Shown here in pieces: positions 19,300-28,547 of a stretch of DNA of 64,000 nucleotides; the first letter of the stretch is position 1; each line of letters starts with the position of its first letter. The stretch is from Sandaracinus sp964481145 (GTDB taxonomy: Bacteria; Myxococcota_A; Polyangia; Polyangiales; Sandaracinaceae). The position numbers and the translations under genes are program-made. The notes under the pieces are model-generated. The model was given only the letters and a program-made list of their open reading frames with translations, was not told the origin of the DNA and searched no databases. The stretch is taken from assembly GCA_964481145.1 (NCBI GenBank), contig CAYZTA010000023.1, forward strand, positions 15,541 to 79,540. The letters are read 5' to 3'.

Positions 19300-20301
19300 A
19301 TGGCCGCCAGCTCGAAAAGGCCCGAAACAGATGCACTGCGCGTTTTGCTCGAGCTCACGCGGCGACTTGCCGAGCCGCTCGAGCTCGAAGCACAGCTCAA
19401 GGCGACCACGGATGCAGCGCTCGCCCTTTTGCCAGGTGACCACGCGAGCCTCCGGCTCTTCGACGACAACAAGACCGAGCTCCTCTCGAACGCGCGCTCG
19501 GGCCTTGGGGTGACGCAACCACCTGCAAGCTTTCGGCGAGGCGAAGGTGTGGTCGGAGCAGTCGCCGAAAGCGGCCGTTCCACCCTCGTTCCCGATGCGC
19601 ATGTCGATTCTCGATTCATCGCCCATCCGATGCAGGGCTTCGACGTCCGAGCCGTCATCGTCGTCCCGCTCATCGCGGCCGGTGAGGTCGTGGGCGTCCT
19701 CTCGGTCTCCTCCGCCAAACCTGGAATCTTCGACGAAGAGGATCGCGATCTCACGCAACTGATTGCCAATTGTGCCGTTCCCGCGATCGAAAAATCACGG
19801 CTCGAACGGCTCGCCATGACCGATTGGCTCACGCGTGCATACAACCATCGATATCTCGCGCCGCGGTTGGCTGAAGAGCTCAAACGCGCGCAAAGGAGCG
19901 GAGATCCGCTCTCACTCGCCATGTTCGATCTCGATCATTTCAAAGACATCAACGATTGTTTCGGACACGATATTGGCGATGCCGTGTTGCGCACATTTGC
20001 AGATCGGGTTCGCGACGAAGTGCGCCAGCAAGACGTCCTCGTTCGGCGTGGAGGCGAAGAGTTCGTGCTCTTGATGCCCGAGACTGGTTCAGCGGAGGCA
20101 CTCGTCGTCATGGAGCGCGTGCGGGTCCGCGTGAGCGCGGAGCCAGTGGCCACTGAACGCGAGGGGATTGCGCCGATGATCACGGTGTCGATCGGAATCG
20201 CGACATGGCGCGGAGAGCCCGCTGAAGGTTTGGAGCAGCGAGCCGACGCCGGGGTGTACAAGGCCAAGCGCGAAGGGCGCAACCGCGTCGTCGTGGCTTG
20301 A
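19300..20301 (+). CDS. GAF-GGDEF diguanylate cyclase
   Basis: A 333-residue cytosolic protein. A GAF sensor domain (about 15-165) contains RRGEGVVGAVAESG and RAVIVVPLIAAGEVVGVLSV. It is followed by a GGDEF domain (about 170-333) starting at LTRAYNHRYL. The active site is GGEEF at 251-255, with the metal and substrate residues in FDLDHFKDIND. An RxxD inhibitory site (RQQD, 242-245) stands five residues before GGEEF, as in feedback-inhibited cyclases. It should make c-di-GMP and be product-inhibited. ATG 19300 follows CGGGGAA; the upstream in-frame ATG at 19237 would run into the lon terminator region. Confidence 0.92.
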   Translation: MAASSKRPETDALRVLLELTRRLAEPLELEAQLKATTDAALALLPGDHASLRLFDDNKTELLSNARSGLGVTQPPASFRRGEGVVGAVAESGRSTLVPDAHVDSRFIAHPMQGFDVRAVIVVPLIAAGEVVGVLSVSSAKPGIFDEEDRDLTQLIANCAVPAIEKSRLERLAMTDWLTRAYNHRYLAPRLAEELKRAQRSGDPLSLAMFDLDHFKDINDCFGHDIGDAVLRTFADRVRDEVRQQDVLVRRGGEEFVLLMPETGSAEALVVMERVRVRVSAEPVATEREGIAPMITVSIGIATWRGEPAEGLEQRADAGVYKAKREGRNRVVVA

Positions 20302-20315
20302 CGGGATGGGGCTGT

Positions 20316-21308
20316 TCAGAAGACTCCATCGAAGATCCACATCGGGTCTGCCGCATCGACCGTGTTCAAAGCGCCAAGAATCGCGTCATTTCCGCGAAGG
20401 GCGCGGTCGAGCAGAAGCTGCCCAGGAGCTTCTTCGATAGGCCAATAAAGCCCCAAAGAAGTCGTGCCCGACAACACCCTCGTGAATGCCGTGGCGCGCA
20501 GTGTGTCTGCGCTTCGCACGGATCTCCAGAGCCGCACTTCATCGATATCTCCATCGAACTGACCGAGTACGAGCCGCTCTGTGTTGAACGCATTTCCCAA
20601 GTCGTTGGGAAACATCCCCGCAGCCACTTCTGTGAAATCGACATAGAGGCGCATTTCGATCTCAGCCCCCACCCGCTCGAACACCGTCGCAAGGTGTATC
20701 CAGCGGTTCCAACCATCGCCGAATGGAACGCTCAGCAACCGAGGTTCGAGATGCAAGTTGACCCACCCCACGACGAGCATCGAGCGCCCCTCTGGGTCGA
20801 CTTCGATTTCGATGTAGAGGTGGCGCTGTCCGGTGCGTTGACCTTTATATGAAACGACGCCCGCTGCGCGTGGACGAATCCACATCTCATAGGTGGAGTC
20901 GGTTTGGACGTGAAGCCCCGGACGATCCGGGGCAAAAACATACTTGTGATCGAAGAAGCGCAACGCGATGGCCGTGCGTCCTGCATCAACACGAGGCCCG
21001 CCATCGAAGCGCCCTCCATCATGCATCACCCGCCCCCCGTCGGGAGGGAAACCGGCTTCGTGAACGATGCCAGCTTCGCGGGGCGAACCACCATCGAAGG
21101 GCCCGCCGTCGAAAAAACTGCTGTCGAGGGGTCCTGTGTCGAATGACCCATCGACGTCGCTCATCCCGGCCTCTGTGGCTTCCGACTCCCCCGAATCGAG
21201 GATGGTTGTTCCATCGCGATCACTTTGAAAATGCACCTCGAAACACCCTGTGAGTGTGAATAAAGCACACTTCGTCACGACGGACACAACCGTGAGTTTC
21301 GAGCGCAT
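20316..21308 (-). CDS. LamG/concanavalin-like lipoprotein
   Basis: A 330-residue protein with a lipoprotein signal ending LTLTGC (Cys22). Next comes a linker of Asp-Gly-Gly-rich repeats (DGGPFDGG, DGGRFDGG), typical of surface lipoproteins in Polyangia. The C-terminal 210 residues form a LamG or concanavalin-type jelly roll: TYEMWIRPRA, WIHLATVFER and DIDEVRLWRSVRS are the family's characteristic strands. It is probably displayed on the outer membrane. The ligand, if any, is unknown. It is divergent from gpsA. Confidence 0.8.
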   Translation of the reverse strand: MRSKLTVVSVVTKCALFTLTGCFEVHFQSDRDGTTILDSGESEATEAGMSDVDGSFDTGPLDSSFFDGGPFDGGSPREAGIVHEAGFPPDGGRVMHDGGRFDGGPRVDAGRTAIALRFFDHKYVFAPDRPGLHVQTDSTYEMWIRPRAAGVVSYKGQRTGQRHLYIEIEVDPEGRSMLVVGWVNLHLEPRLLSVPFGDGWNRWIHLATVFERVGAEIEMRLYVDFTEVAAGMFPNDLGNAFNTERLVLGQFDGDIDEVRLWRSVRSADTLRATAFTRVLSGTTSLGLYWPIEEAPGQLLLDRALRGNDAILGALNTVDAADPMWIFDGVF

Positions 21309-21412
21309 GGCAGAGCAGCATAACCGCGCAGGGCGCCTTTGGCCCGTTCATCACGATGCGAAAAAGCCACTGCCCTATACGAAGGCACACCATCGTATTA
21401 AAGTGCACGGCC

Positions 21413-22423
21413 ATGATGCATACCATCGCAGTGCTGGGGGCTGGCGCGTGGGGAACGGCGCTGGCGAAATCCCTTTCCGACAAAGGCCATCAAGTCCGAC
21501 TCTGGTCTCATCAGAAACCGCACGCCGATGCGATCGAGCGCGATCGTACCAACGCCGATTTCATGCCTGGCTTCACGCTGAGCAAGACCCTTCGCGCAAC
21601 GAGTGATCTCGGAGATGCGCTCGGCGGCGCAGACATGGTGCTCACCGCCGTCCCGACACACGTTCTCCGAGAAGTGCTGGGCAAGGCCTCGAGCTTATTG
21701 CCGAGCGCCGCGCCGATCCTCAGCGTGAGCAAAGGAATCGAAATCGGGACGCTGAAAGTCGTCAGCGGAATCTTCGAAGATTGCATCGGAGAGGAAGCCA
21801 GTCAGCGTGTCGCGTACTTGGGCGGACCAAGCTTCGCCAAGGAAGTCGCGGCGGCCATGCCCACCGCTGTCGTCGTTGCGTGTGGTCGCGAAGACATTGC
21901 GCAAAGATGGCAGGAAGCGCTCGTGACCGATCGTCTGCGTCCTTATACGACCGACGATGTCATTGGGATCGAACTGGGCGGCGCCCTCAAGAACGTCATC
22001 GCCATCGCGGCGGGCATCAGCGATGGGTTGAACTTTGGTCACAACTCACGCGCCGCGTTGATCACGCGCGGCTTGGCGGAGATGACACGGCTCGCGACCT
22101 CGATGGGTGCACACCCGCTGACGCTCGCAGGCTTGGGCGGCATGGGCGATCTCGTCCTCACGTGCACCGGCGATTTGTCTCGGAATCGCACCGTCGGCAT
22201 CGAGCTCGGCAAAGGTCGCAAGCTCGACGAGATTCTCGCCGGTATGAAACAAGTCGCCGAAGGCGTGCGCACCACCAAGGCCGCGCATGATCTCGCGAAG
22301 CGGGAAAAATGCGAGATGCCCATCACGGATGCGATGTATCGGATCCTTTACGAGAATCAGCCGCCCCGAGATGCTGTCGTCGACCTCATGACCCGCCGCA
22401 CCCGCGCCGAACGAGACTTTTGA
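21413..22423 (+). CDS. gpsA: NAD(P)-dependent glycerol-3-phosphate dehydrogenase
   Basis: A 336-residue GpsA, which makes sn-glycerol-3-phosphate from dihydroxyacetone phosphate for phospholipid synthesis. The dinucleotide motif GAGAWG is at 9-14. The catalytic block is visible: GGALKNVIAIAAGI carries the conserved Lys, followed by NSRAALITRGLAEM and GLGGMGDLVLTCTGDLSRNR. Two adjacent ATGs (21413, 21416) are possible. The in-frame ATG at 21356 would add an unconserved basic stretch. A small basic protein gene follows by five bases. Confidence 0.94.
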   Translation: MMHTIAVLGAGAWGTALAKSLSDKGHQVRLWSHQKPHADAIERDRTNADFMPGFTLSKTLRATSDLGDALGGADMVLTAVPTHVLREVLGKASSLLPSAAPILSVSKGIEIGTLKVVSGIFEDCIGEEASQRVAYLGGPSFAKEVAAAMPTAVVVACGREDIAQRWQEALVTDRLRPYTTDDVIGIELGGALKNVIAIAAGISDGLNFGHNSRAALITRGLAEMTRLATSMGAHPLTLAGLGGMGDLVLTCTGDLSRNRTVGIELGKGRKLDEILAGMKQVAEGVRTTKAAHDLAKREKCEMPITDAMYRILYENQPPRDAVVDLMTRRTRAERDF

Positions 22424-22428
22424 GCTCC

Positions 22429-22650
22429 ATGAGCTCTTATCGCAAACCGCAGAAACCAACTCACAAGAAGACGAAGGGCGTCGTGGTTCGTCTCGCGGAG
22501 CCACCTGAGGATCCGGAAGAGGAGGCCCGTACGCTCGCACGCGAACGGGCCAAGTTGTTGGCGCAGCATCAGAGCGAACTCGAACGAGAATCCCGCGGGG
22601 CGGGTCGCTTGACACAGTTCGCTCTTTTTCTTTTGAGGCACTTTCGCTGA
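22429..22650 (+). CDS. Small basic protein of unknown function
   Basis: A 73-residue protein: a Lys-rich N-terminus (KPQKPTHKKTKG), a charged helix with an EEEARTLARERAKLL pattern, and a hydrophobic C-terminal stretch (LTQFALFLLRHFR). It starts five bases after gpsA, so it may be co-transcribed. No family is recognised. It could be a spurious frame, but its position and helical composition make a real gene plausible. Confidence 0.45.
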   Translation: MSSYRKPQKPTHKKTKGVVVRLAEPPEDPEEEARTLARERAKLLAQHQSELERESRGAGRLTQFALFLLRHFR

Positions 22651-22728
22651 CACTGAGATCGACAAGTTTTCTGACGCCGATCCTCTTCAGAGATACGCTC
22701 GGTGCGACATCGACAAAGGGGGACCTCG

Positions 22729-24423
22729 ATGGCGCGTATGATCCCGCCGGAGCCGCCGCCGCGCGCAACCGGAACGAAAGCCGAGCGCGAGTTGTGGGAC
22801 GCGCTCCATCACGGCCTTTCCGACGAATACATCGTTTACTATTCGCTCGGGCTGCTCGAACGTGAGCGCGCGCAAGAAGGAGAAGTCGACTTCCTCGTCC
22901 TGCATCGCACACGCGGATTGCTCGTCATCGAGTGCAAGGGCGGTGGCGTACGCCGTCGCAGCGATGGGCGCTGGGTTCGACAGGCTCCCAATGGTCGAGA
23001 GGAGCTCATGCGGCACAGCCCTTTCGAACAGGCACAAGGGCAGATCAAGAGCCTCGTCAAAGAGCTCCGGATTCGGATGCACGGCATGTTCTCTGATCGC
23101 TTCCCGTTCGTGCATGGGCACGCCGTCGCGCTTCCGTTTGCCGCGAACATCGATGAAGCACTGCCGCTCGACGCGCAGCGTGAGATCGTCCTCACGTCGC
23201 GCGATCTCGAACGCGTCGATGTCTGGGTCGAGCGAGCGTTTGCCTTCTGGGCGCGCGCGGCGGGCCGTTTGCCCGAGCCCCTCTCGCCCGCTGATTTCCG
23301 TCGCTTCCAGCGGCAGATCCTTCACCCAGAGCTGCGCCTCGTCGAGACGCTCGGTTCGCGGTTCACTGCCGAGGCGGCCTCGATCGCACGCCTCACCGAG
23401 GAACAAGTGATGATCCTCCGCGGATGCGTGGGGATGAAGCGTTGCCGCATCGCAGGCGGCGCGGGCACAGGCAAGACAGCGCTCGCCCTCGAAGCGGCGA
23501 AGCGGTTCGCGCGCGAGGCAGAAAAAGGTGTCCTGCTCATCTGCTACAACAAGATGCTCGCCGCGCACCTCGCCGCCAAAGTCGAAAGCTGGGGATCGAT
23601 CGACGGGAAGATTGACGTCACGACCTTCCATGCCCTCTGCCACCGCGCCTATGGCGCGCTCGGACTCGCATACGAACCTCCACAAGAAACCGACAAAGAA
23701 CGTTCGAGGAGGTTTTGGAACGACGAAGCACCAGAGGCGTTGCTCGAGGCGCTCGCTGCCGATGCCCTCGAACGTTATGACGCCATCATCGTCGATGAAG
23801 CGCAGGACTTCCAAGCCGACTGGACACGCGTGCTCGAGGAGTCGCTACACGATACGAAAACGGGGCGAATCGTCTTCTTCTTCGACCCGGCGCAGAAGAT
23901 CTTCGAGCGCGCGACGGGGCTCACGGCAGCGCCACCCACATACACCCTGACGACGAACTTCCGGAACGCGAAGGCGATCGCCGGTTTCGTTCGCGACCTT
24001 GGCGGCGTCGACATGACGCCTCACCCTCGCGCGCCCGACGGAGAAGCCCCGCGTGTCCACCCGCTCGCCGGCCCGGCGAAAACGAAAACTCGGCTCGACG
24101 AACTCGTCAGGACGCTCGTGGAGTCGAACCGCGTCTCACCCAACCAGATTGCGATCCTCACACCGCATCGCCGCGAGAACTCCTCGCTCCGAGATCTCAC
24201 GGAGATCGGAGGCATCCCTCTCGCGGAGACGCTGGACGCTCGCGACGGAAAAGTCCTCCACGCGACGATCGGAGCATTCAAAGGCCTCGAGTCCGATGTC
24301 GTCATTCTCGTCGACGTGGATCCCTCGGACGAGCGCTGCGACCGGAGAACGCGCTATGTCGGAGCAAGCCGCGCGAAGCTCGCTCTGCATGTGTTTGCGA
24401 GGGGCGACTGGATGGCAGCGTGA
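22729..24423 (+). CDS. NERD-domain nuclease fused to a superfamily I helicase
   Basis: A 564-residue protein. Residues 14-110 form a NERD (nuclease-related) domain with GEVDFLVL (Asp54), VIECKGG (Glu68, Lys70) and a downstream QAQGQ motif, the PD-(D/E)xK-like set. Residues 220-560 are a UvrD/PcrA-like helicase: Walker A GGAGTGKT (243-250), DEAQD (356-360), TTNFRN, IGAFKGLESDVVILVD and YVGASRAK. All motifs are intact. Such fusions are thought to process DNA, and some sit in defence loci; none of the neighbours here is a known defence gene. ATG 22729 has AAAGGGGGA upstream and is preferred over the ATG at 22702. Confidence 0.88.
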   Translation: MARMIPPEPPPRATGTKAERELWDALHHGLSDEYIVYYSLGLLERERAQEGEVDFLVLHRTRGLLVIECKGGGVRRRSDGRWVRQAPNGREELMRHSPFEQAQGQIKSLVKELRIRMHGMFSDRFPFVHGHAVALPFAANIDEALPLDAQREIVLTSRDLERVDVWVERAFAFWARAAGRLPEPLSPADFRRFQRQILHPELRLVETLGSRFTAEAASIARLTEEQVMILRGCVGMKRCRIAGGAGTGKTALALEAAKRFAREAEKGVLLICYNKMLAAHLAAKVESWGSIDGKIDVTTFHALCHRAYGALGLAYEPPQETDKERSRRFWNDEAPEALLEALAADALERYDAIIVDEAQDFQADWTRVLEESLHDTKTGRIVFFFDPAQKIFERATGLTAAPPTYTLTTNFRNAKAIAGFVRDLGGVDMTPHPRAPDGEAPRVHPLAGPAKTKTRLDELVRTLVESNRVSPNQIAILTPHRRENSSLRDLTEIGGIPLAETLDARDGKVLHATIGAFKGLESDVVILVDVDPSDERCDRRTRYVGASRAKLALHVFARGDWMAA

Positions 24424-24465
24424 TCGCGGGCCTGTCCCCCCAAGAACGCACTACACTGCGCCCGC

Positions 24466-26085
24466 ATGGAACGACGCGTGCGTCTTTTGTACCTCGTCTT
24501 GATCCCGGCGATCGCCATCGCCGCCGGAGTCTTGGGGTACTTCTCCATGCAGACGGCGCGTCAGTTCGCGCAGGAGAGCGAGCAGTCGGTGCTCGCATCG
24601 ACGCTCGTGCTCGTCGACGAAAAGGTCGACCGCGTCGAACAGCTCATCATCTCGAGCGACGAAGCCGTCTTCCACCTCGTCGATCACGAACGCCTCGAGT
24701 TGCTCGAAGAAATCTGGCCGCCTTTGGCCGAGCGCATCTCACCGAGCATCCGAATGATGCTGGTGCTCGATGATGGCGGCGAGATGCTCGCGTCTTCGTG
24801 TCGCTGCTCCCCTCAGGAACGCCTCGACTTTCTGAAAGTGTTCACTGAGCGAATCCTGCCAAACCTCCAGCTCGAACAAGAGCGCATCGGGGTGCTGCGG
24901 CACCATCACCGAACATACGCCGACGCGAGCTATCTCATCAGCTATCGCGCGGTGCGCCATCGCGGTCGACGCCAATACATGATCGCGCATCACGACACAG
25001 GCTTTCTCGAACGAGAAGTTCTCCCCACGCTCTTCGTGCACGAAGAAGAGCGCGTCAGCTACAACATCGTCGACGACGACAATCGCCTCGTGTATGGGCA
25101 GTCGCGCATCGCGCGGGCTGGCGATTATCTCGTCAGCCGGCGCTTCCCCACGACGCTCTACGGATGGCGCCTGCAGATCGCGCCCAAGCAAGCCCCCGAG
25201 CTCATCGTGCGCAGCGCAGAGCGCGTCTATACCGAGAGCGCGCTCATCGGTCTTTCATTCGGCATCATCCTGCTCGGCGTCGGCTTCCTCATTTATGCGG
25301 CGATCAAAGAGAGTCGATTGAACGCGCTCCGCAGTGAGTTCATCGCCAACGTCTCCCACGAGCTGAAGACACCGCTCTCGGTCGTGCGCATGTTCAGCGA
25401 GATGCTGATGACCGGACGCGTACGCGACGACACGAAACGAACTCAGTATCTGCAAATCATCGCGCACGAGAGCGAGCGGCTGAGTGCGTTGATCGACAAC
25501 GTGCTCGACTTCTCCGCCATCGAACGCGGCAAGCAGGTCTATCAAATGCGCGAAGGCGACTTGTCCGAGATCGTCACGCGCGCCATCGACACTTTGCGAT
25601 ATCGCCTCGAGCGCGAAGGCGCGAAGGTCAAGCTCGAGACCAAAGGCACGCCTCCTCCTGTGCGCTTCGATGAGCAAGCCATTCTCCTCGCGGTCATGAA
25701 CTTGCTCGACAACGCGATGAAGTACGGCGAAGGCACGCCGGTCGAGGTCACGATCGAGCACGGGAAAAGGCACGTCTATGTACGCGTGCGCGATCACGGT
25801 CCAGGCATTCCGGCCGAACATCACAAGCGCGTCTTCGAGCGCTTTTATCGGGTGCGGAACGCTGAAAACACGACGCGCGGCTCGGGCATCGGCCTCTCGC
25901 TGGTCAAGCGCATCGTCGAAGCCCATCGTGGCCGCGCATGGATCGAAACTGCTGAAGGCGGAGGCACGCTCGTCTCGTTCTCACTCCCGTTCGCCGACTT
26001 CGCGGGCAAGGAGGGCGCGAGTGCATTTTCCAGCTGGCGCTCGGAGAGCGCAGCTGCGCCTCACGACGAAAACGAAAAAAGCTGA
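24466..26085 (+). CDS. Membrane sensor histidine kinase
   Basis: A 539-residue kinase. A first membrane segment lies at about 5-24 and a second at about 260-282, enclosing a periplasmic sensor region of roughly 235 residues that I cannot assign. The HisKA domain has His298 (NVSHELKTPLS). The ATPase domain has the N box (NLLDNAMKYGEG), G1 (RDHGPGIP), F box (FERFYR) and G2 (GSGIGLSLVKR). It should autophosphorylate and signal to a response regulator. The OmpR-type regulator at 26794 is the natural partner, although a Uma2 gene lies between them. Confidence 0.92.
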   Translation: MERRVRLLYLVLIPAIAIAAGVLGYFSMQTARQFAQESEQSVLASTLVLVDEKVDRVEQLIISSDEAVFHLVDHERLELLEEIWPPLAERISPSIRMMLVLDDGGEMLASSCRCSPQERLDFLKVFTERILPNLQLEQERIGVLRHHHRTYADASYLISYRAVRHRGRRQYMIAHHDTGFLEREVLPTLFVHEEERVSYNIVDDDNRLVYGQSRIARAGDYLVSRRFPTTLYGWRLQIAPKQAPELIVRSAERVYTESALIGLSFGIILLGVGFLIYAAIKESRLNALRSEFIANVSHELKTPLSVVRMFSEMLMTGRVRDDTKRTQYLQIIAHESERLSALIDNVLDFSAIERGKQVYQMREGDLSEIVTRAIDTLRYRLEREGAKVKLETKGTPPPVRFDEQAILLAVMNLLDNAMKYGEGTPVEVTIEHGKRHVYVRVRDHGPGIPAEHHKRVFERFYRVRNAENTTRGSGIGLSLVKRIVEAHRGRAWIETAEGGGTLVSFSLPFADFAGKEGASAFSSWRSESAAAPHDENEKS

Positions 26086-26142
26086 TCACCCAGGACGTGT
26101 CCCAGGCGAGTTCTTTGCACGGAAACACGCTATGCTTCTTCG

Positions 26143-26730
26143 ATGTCTGCCGCCCTGCACGAAGCCATGAGCGAAGCGCGCTACCTCGAGCTCGAGCGAA
26201 CGAGTCGCGAAAAGCACGAGTGGATCGCAGGAGAGCGATACGCCATGGCGGGTGGGACGCCGATGCACGCAGCCATCTGCGCAAACGTCACGAGCGCGCT
26301 CCGAAACGCGCTGCGAGGCAAAGGCTGCGGTGTCGCCTCCAGTGATCTACGCGTTCATGTGCCTCAAACAAAGTTCTACACGTACCCTGACGTAAGCGTC
26401 GTTTGCGGGCGTATCCAAACGCTCGAGACCGACGAAACGGTCATCCTCAATCCGTCACTGCTCGTGGAGGTGCTGTCCAGTTCGACGGAGGCCTACGATC
26501 GTGGGGCGGAATTCGCTCACTACGAGCGCATTCCCACACTCGCCGAATACCTTCTCGTCTCAGCTGACGGACGTCGACTCGAACACTTCCGACGAATCGA
26601 GAATGGCCAGTGGATCCGATCCGTCGTGAGCGCCGATGAGGACGCCGAGAGCGTGCTCATACTTCCGACCTTTGGCATTTCCCTCGCCATCGCCGACGTG
26701 ATCGACGGACTCGAAATCTTCAGCGGATAG
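26143..26730 (+). CDS. Uma2 family endonuclease-like protein (DUF820)
   Basis: A 195-residue protein of the Uma2/DUF820 family, a PD-(D/E)xK-type fold. Diagnostic features are KHEWIAGERYAMAGG near the N-terminus, YTYPDVSVVCG (with Asp) and NPSLLVEVLSSSTEAYDRG with the catalytic Glu, followed by a YERIPTLAEYLLV segment. The family is expanded in cyanobacteria and some myxobacteria; its cellular role is not established. It lies between a histidine kinase and its probable response regulator on the same strand, so it may be co-transcribed with them. Confidence 0.88.
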   Translation: MSAALHEAMSEARYLELERTSREKHEWIAGERYAMAGGTPMHAAICANVTSALRNALRGKGCGVASSDLRVHVPQTKFYTYPDVSVVCGRIQTLETDETVILNPSLLVEVLSSSTEAYDRGAEFAHYERIPTLAEYLLVSADGRRLEHFRRIENGQWIRSVVSADEDAESVLILPTFGISLAIADVIDGLEIFSG

Positions 26731-26793
26731 GAAAGAGTCCATCGCAGGAGCTTTGCATGCGTGGGAAGCTTCAACCAGGCGGAGGCCTCGTCT

Positions 26794-27513
26794 GTGAACG
26801 ACGTGCTATCGTCGGCTCCAATGGCAGGTGGTGAAAGGCGCATTCTCCTCATCGAAGACGATCCGACAATTGCACTGGGTCTCGTCGATTCCCTCGAATT
26901 TGAAGGATTTTCGGTCGTTCACGCGCGAACCGGGCACGACGGAGTCCATCTCGCGCGCGAGTCGCATCCGGACTGCGTCATCCTCGACCTCATGCTGCCC
27001 GACACCAACGGCTATCGGGTGTGCGAGCAGCTTCGAGTGGGCGATCCACTCGTGCCGATCTTGATGCTCACAGCGCGCTCTCAAGAGGCCGACAAGATCC
27101 GCGGCCTCGACGCCGGCGCCGACGATTACGTCACCAAGCCCTTCAGCGTGGGCGAGCTCATCGCACGCATTCGCGCGATCTTCCGGCGCACCACCCGAGC
27201 CCAACTCAACGAGACCCCCCTGCGCATCGGCGCTGCGATCATCGACCCCGCCGCCCAAACGCTCAAGAAGGGCCGTGAGACGACTTCGCTCTCGTTTTAC
27301 GAGGTGCAGTTGCTCAAATACCTCCACGAGCGCGCCGGGCAGGTCGTCAGCCGTGATGAGCTCTTGGACAAAGTCTGGGGCGCCACCGGTGGCCCTTCGA
27401 ATCGCTCCGTCGACAATTTCATCGTCAAGTTGCGCAAGAAAATCGAGCCACACCCCGACAAACCCGTGCACATCCTCACGGTGTACGGGCTTGGATACAA
27501 GCTCGTCGTTTAA
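26794..27513 (+). CDS. OmpR-family DNA-binding response regulator
   Basis: A 239-residue regulator. The receiver domain (about 16-130) has the acidic pair EDD (21-23), phosphoacceptor Asp65 (VILDLMLPD), the Thr of MLTAR and the Lys of VTKPFS. A winged-helix output domain (about 140-239) follows, with LSFYEVQLLKYLHERAGQVVSRDELL and a terminal VYGLGYKLV. GTG 26794 was chosen because GGAGG (26781-26785) stands eight bases upstream. GTG 26761, with GCAGGAG before it, is a possible longer start. It is probably paired with the histidine kinase at 24466. Confidence 0.9.
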   Translation: MNDVLSSAPMAGGERRILLIEDDPTIALGLVDSLEFEGFSVVHARTGHDGVHLARESHPDCVILDLMLPDTNGYRVCEQLRVGDPLVPILMLTARSQEADKIRGLDAGADDYVTKPFSVGELIARIRAIFRRTTRAQLNETPLRIGAAIIDPAAQTLKKGRETTSLSFYEVQLLKYLHERAGQVVSRDELLDKVWGATGGPSNRSVDNFIVKLRKKIEPHPDKPVHILTVYGLGYKLVV

Positions 27514-27514
27514 C

Positions 27515-27916
27515 ATGCAGCGAATGCAACGCGACGTCATCTCGAGCAAGGGCGCGCCTGCCGCGATTGGGCCTTATTCTCAAGCCATTCGTGCGGGCAA
27601 CATGGTTTTTCTCTCGGGCCAGATCCCGCTCGATCCCGCGAGCGGTGAAATGGTCGGCGGCGAAAACGTGACCCTACAGACCGAACAGGTCATGAAAAAT
27701 CTCGCCGCCGTGCTCGAAGCAGCTGGTGTCGGGTTCGCGAACGTCGTGAAAACGACGATTTTCCTCACTGATCTGGCCGATTTCAGCGCGGTCAACGCGG
27801 TCTACGCCAAGCGATTCGAGAGGATCGCTCCTCCCGCGCGCGCCACGATTCAAGTCTCGGCGCTGCCGCGCGGCGCCAAGGTCGAGATCGAGATGATCGC
27901 CGTATCGATTGCCTGA
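27515..27916 (+). CDS. ridA: RidA family enamine/imine deaminase
   Basis: A 133-residue RidA protein, which hydrolyses reactive enamine/imine intermediates such as 2-aminoacrylate released by PLP enzymes. The family pattern is complete: PAAIGPYSQAIRAGNMVFLSGQI near the N-terminus, FANVVKTTIFLTDLADF in the middle, and the catalytic Arg109 in PPARATIQV, with the final VEIEMIA strand. It starts two bases after the regulator's stop; a second ATG at 27524 is equally possible. It acts in the cytosol as a trimer. Confidence 0.92.
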   Translation: MQRMQRDVISSKGAPAAIGPYSQAIRAGNMVFLSGQIPLDPASGEMVGGENVTLQTEQVMKNLAAVLEAAGVGFANVVKTTIFLTDLADFSAVNAVYAKRFERIAPPARATIQVSALPRGAKVEIEMIAVSIA

Positions 27917-27943
27917 ACCGCTTCGCGCGCGCATTTTCCGCTC

Positions 27944-28471
27944 ATGGCATTCGTCATGGTCGACATCGAAGCGGACGGGCCGATCCCGGGTGATTACTCG
28001 ATGCTCTCTCTTGGGGCCGTCATCGTGGAGCCGTCGTTGTCGAAGACATTCTACGGTCGACTCCGACCGATTTCGGATCGCTTCGTGCCCGAAGCACTCG
28101 CGGTGAGCGGCCACTCACGAGAAGAAACGCTCACCTTCGACGATCCCAAAGCCGTGATGATCGCCTTTTCGACCTGGCTCAGTGAGCATGCTGGGAGGCG
28201 ACCGTTCTTCGTCTCGGACAACAACGGCTTCGATTGGATGTTCGTGTGTTGGTACTTCCACCATTTCACGGGCAGCTGCCCGTTGGGTCACAGCTCGACG
28301 AACCTCGGCTCGCTCTACAAGGGTTTGGTGAAGGACTTCTCGAAAAACTTCAAACACCTCCGTAAGACGCGACACACGCATCATCCAGTCGATGATGCAA
28401 AGGGAAATGCAGAAGCACTGCTCGCGATGCAAGCCGAGCTCGGATTGAAAATCAGTCTGTCATCAGCTTGA
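27944..28471 (+). CDS. 3'-5' exoribonuclease, RNase AS/Rv2179c-like (DEDDh)
   Basis: A 175-residue DEDDh exonuclease. Asp7 and Glu9 are in VDIEADG, a third acidic residue is in the SDNNGFDWMF region, and the final H-x4-D is in HTHHPVDDAKGN. The overall pattern, including PEALAVSGHSREE and YFHHFTGSCPLGHSS, fits the Mycobacterium Rv2179c group, which trims RNA tails, better than DnaQ or oligoribonuclease. It probably acts on RNA 3' ends in the cytosol. The short gap to ridA suggests co-transcription. Confidence 0.82.
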   Translation: MAFVMVDIEADGPIPGDYSMLSLGAVIVEPSLSKTFYGRLRPISDRFVPEALAVSGHSREETLTFDDPKAVMIAFSTWLSEHAGRRPFFVSDNNGFDWMFVCWYFHHFTGSCPLGHSSTNLGSLYKGLVKDFSKNFKHLRKTRHTHHPVDDAKGNAEALLAMQAELGLKISLSSA

Positions 28472-28547
28472 GCGCAGCCCGTCATTTCGTCTCGAAAAAA
28501 CCGATACAGCTGGACCTCACGCCCATCCCGACTATTCTCGGCGCCCG

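Noticed and set aside
22687..23814. 375-codon minus-strand frame inside the NERD-helicase gene
   Set aside because: Antisense shadow; no domain and no ribosome site.
22729..24423. Calling the NERD-helicase region a defence island
   Set aside because: The neighbours (gpsA, a two-component system, ridA, an exoribonuclease) are housekeeping or regulatory genes, so only the single fusion protein is reported.
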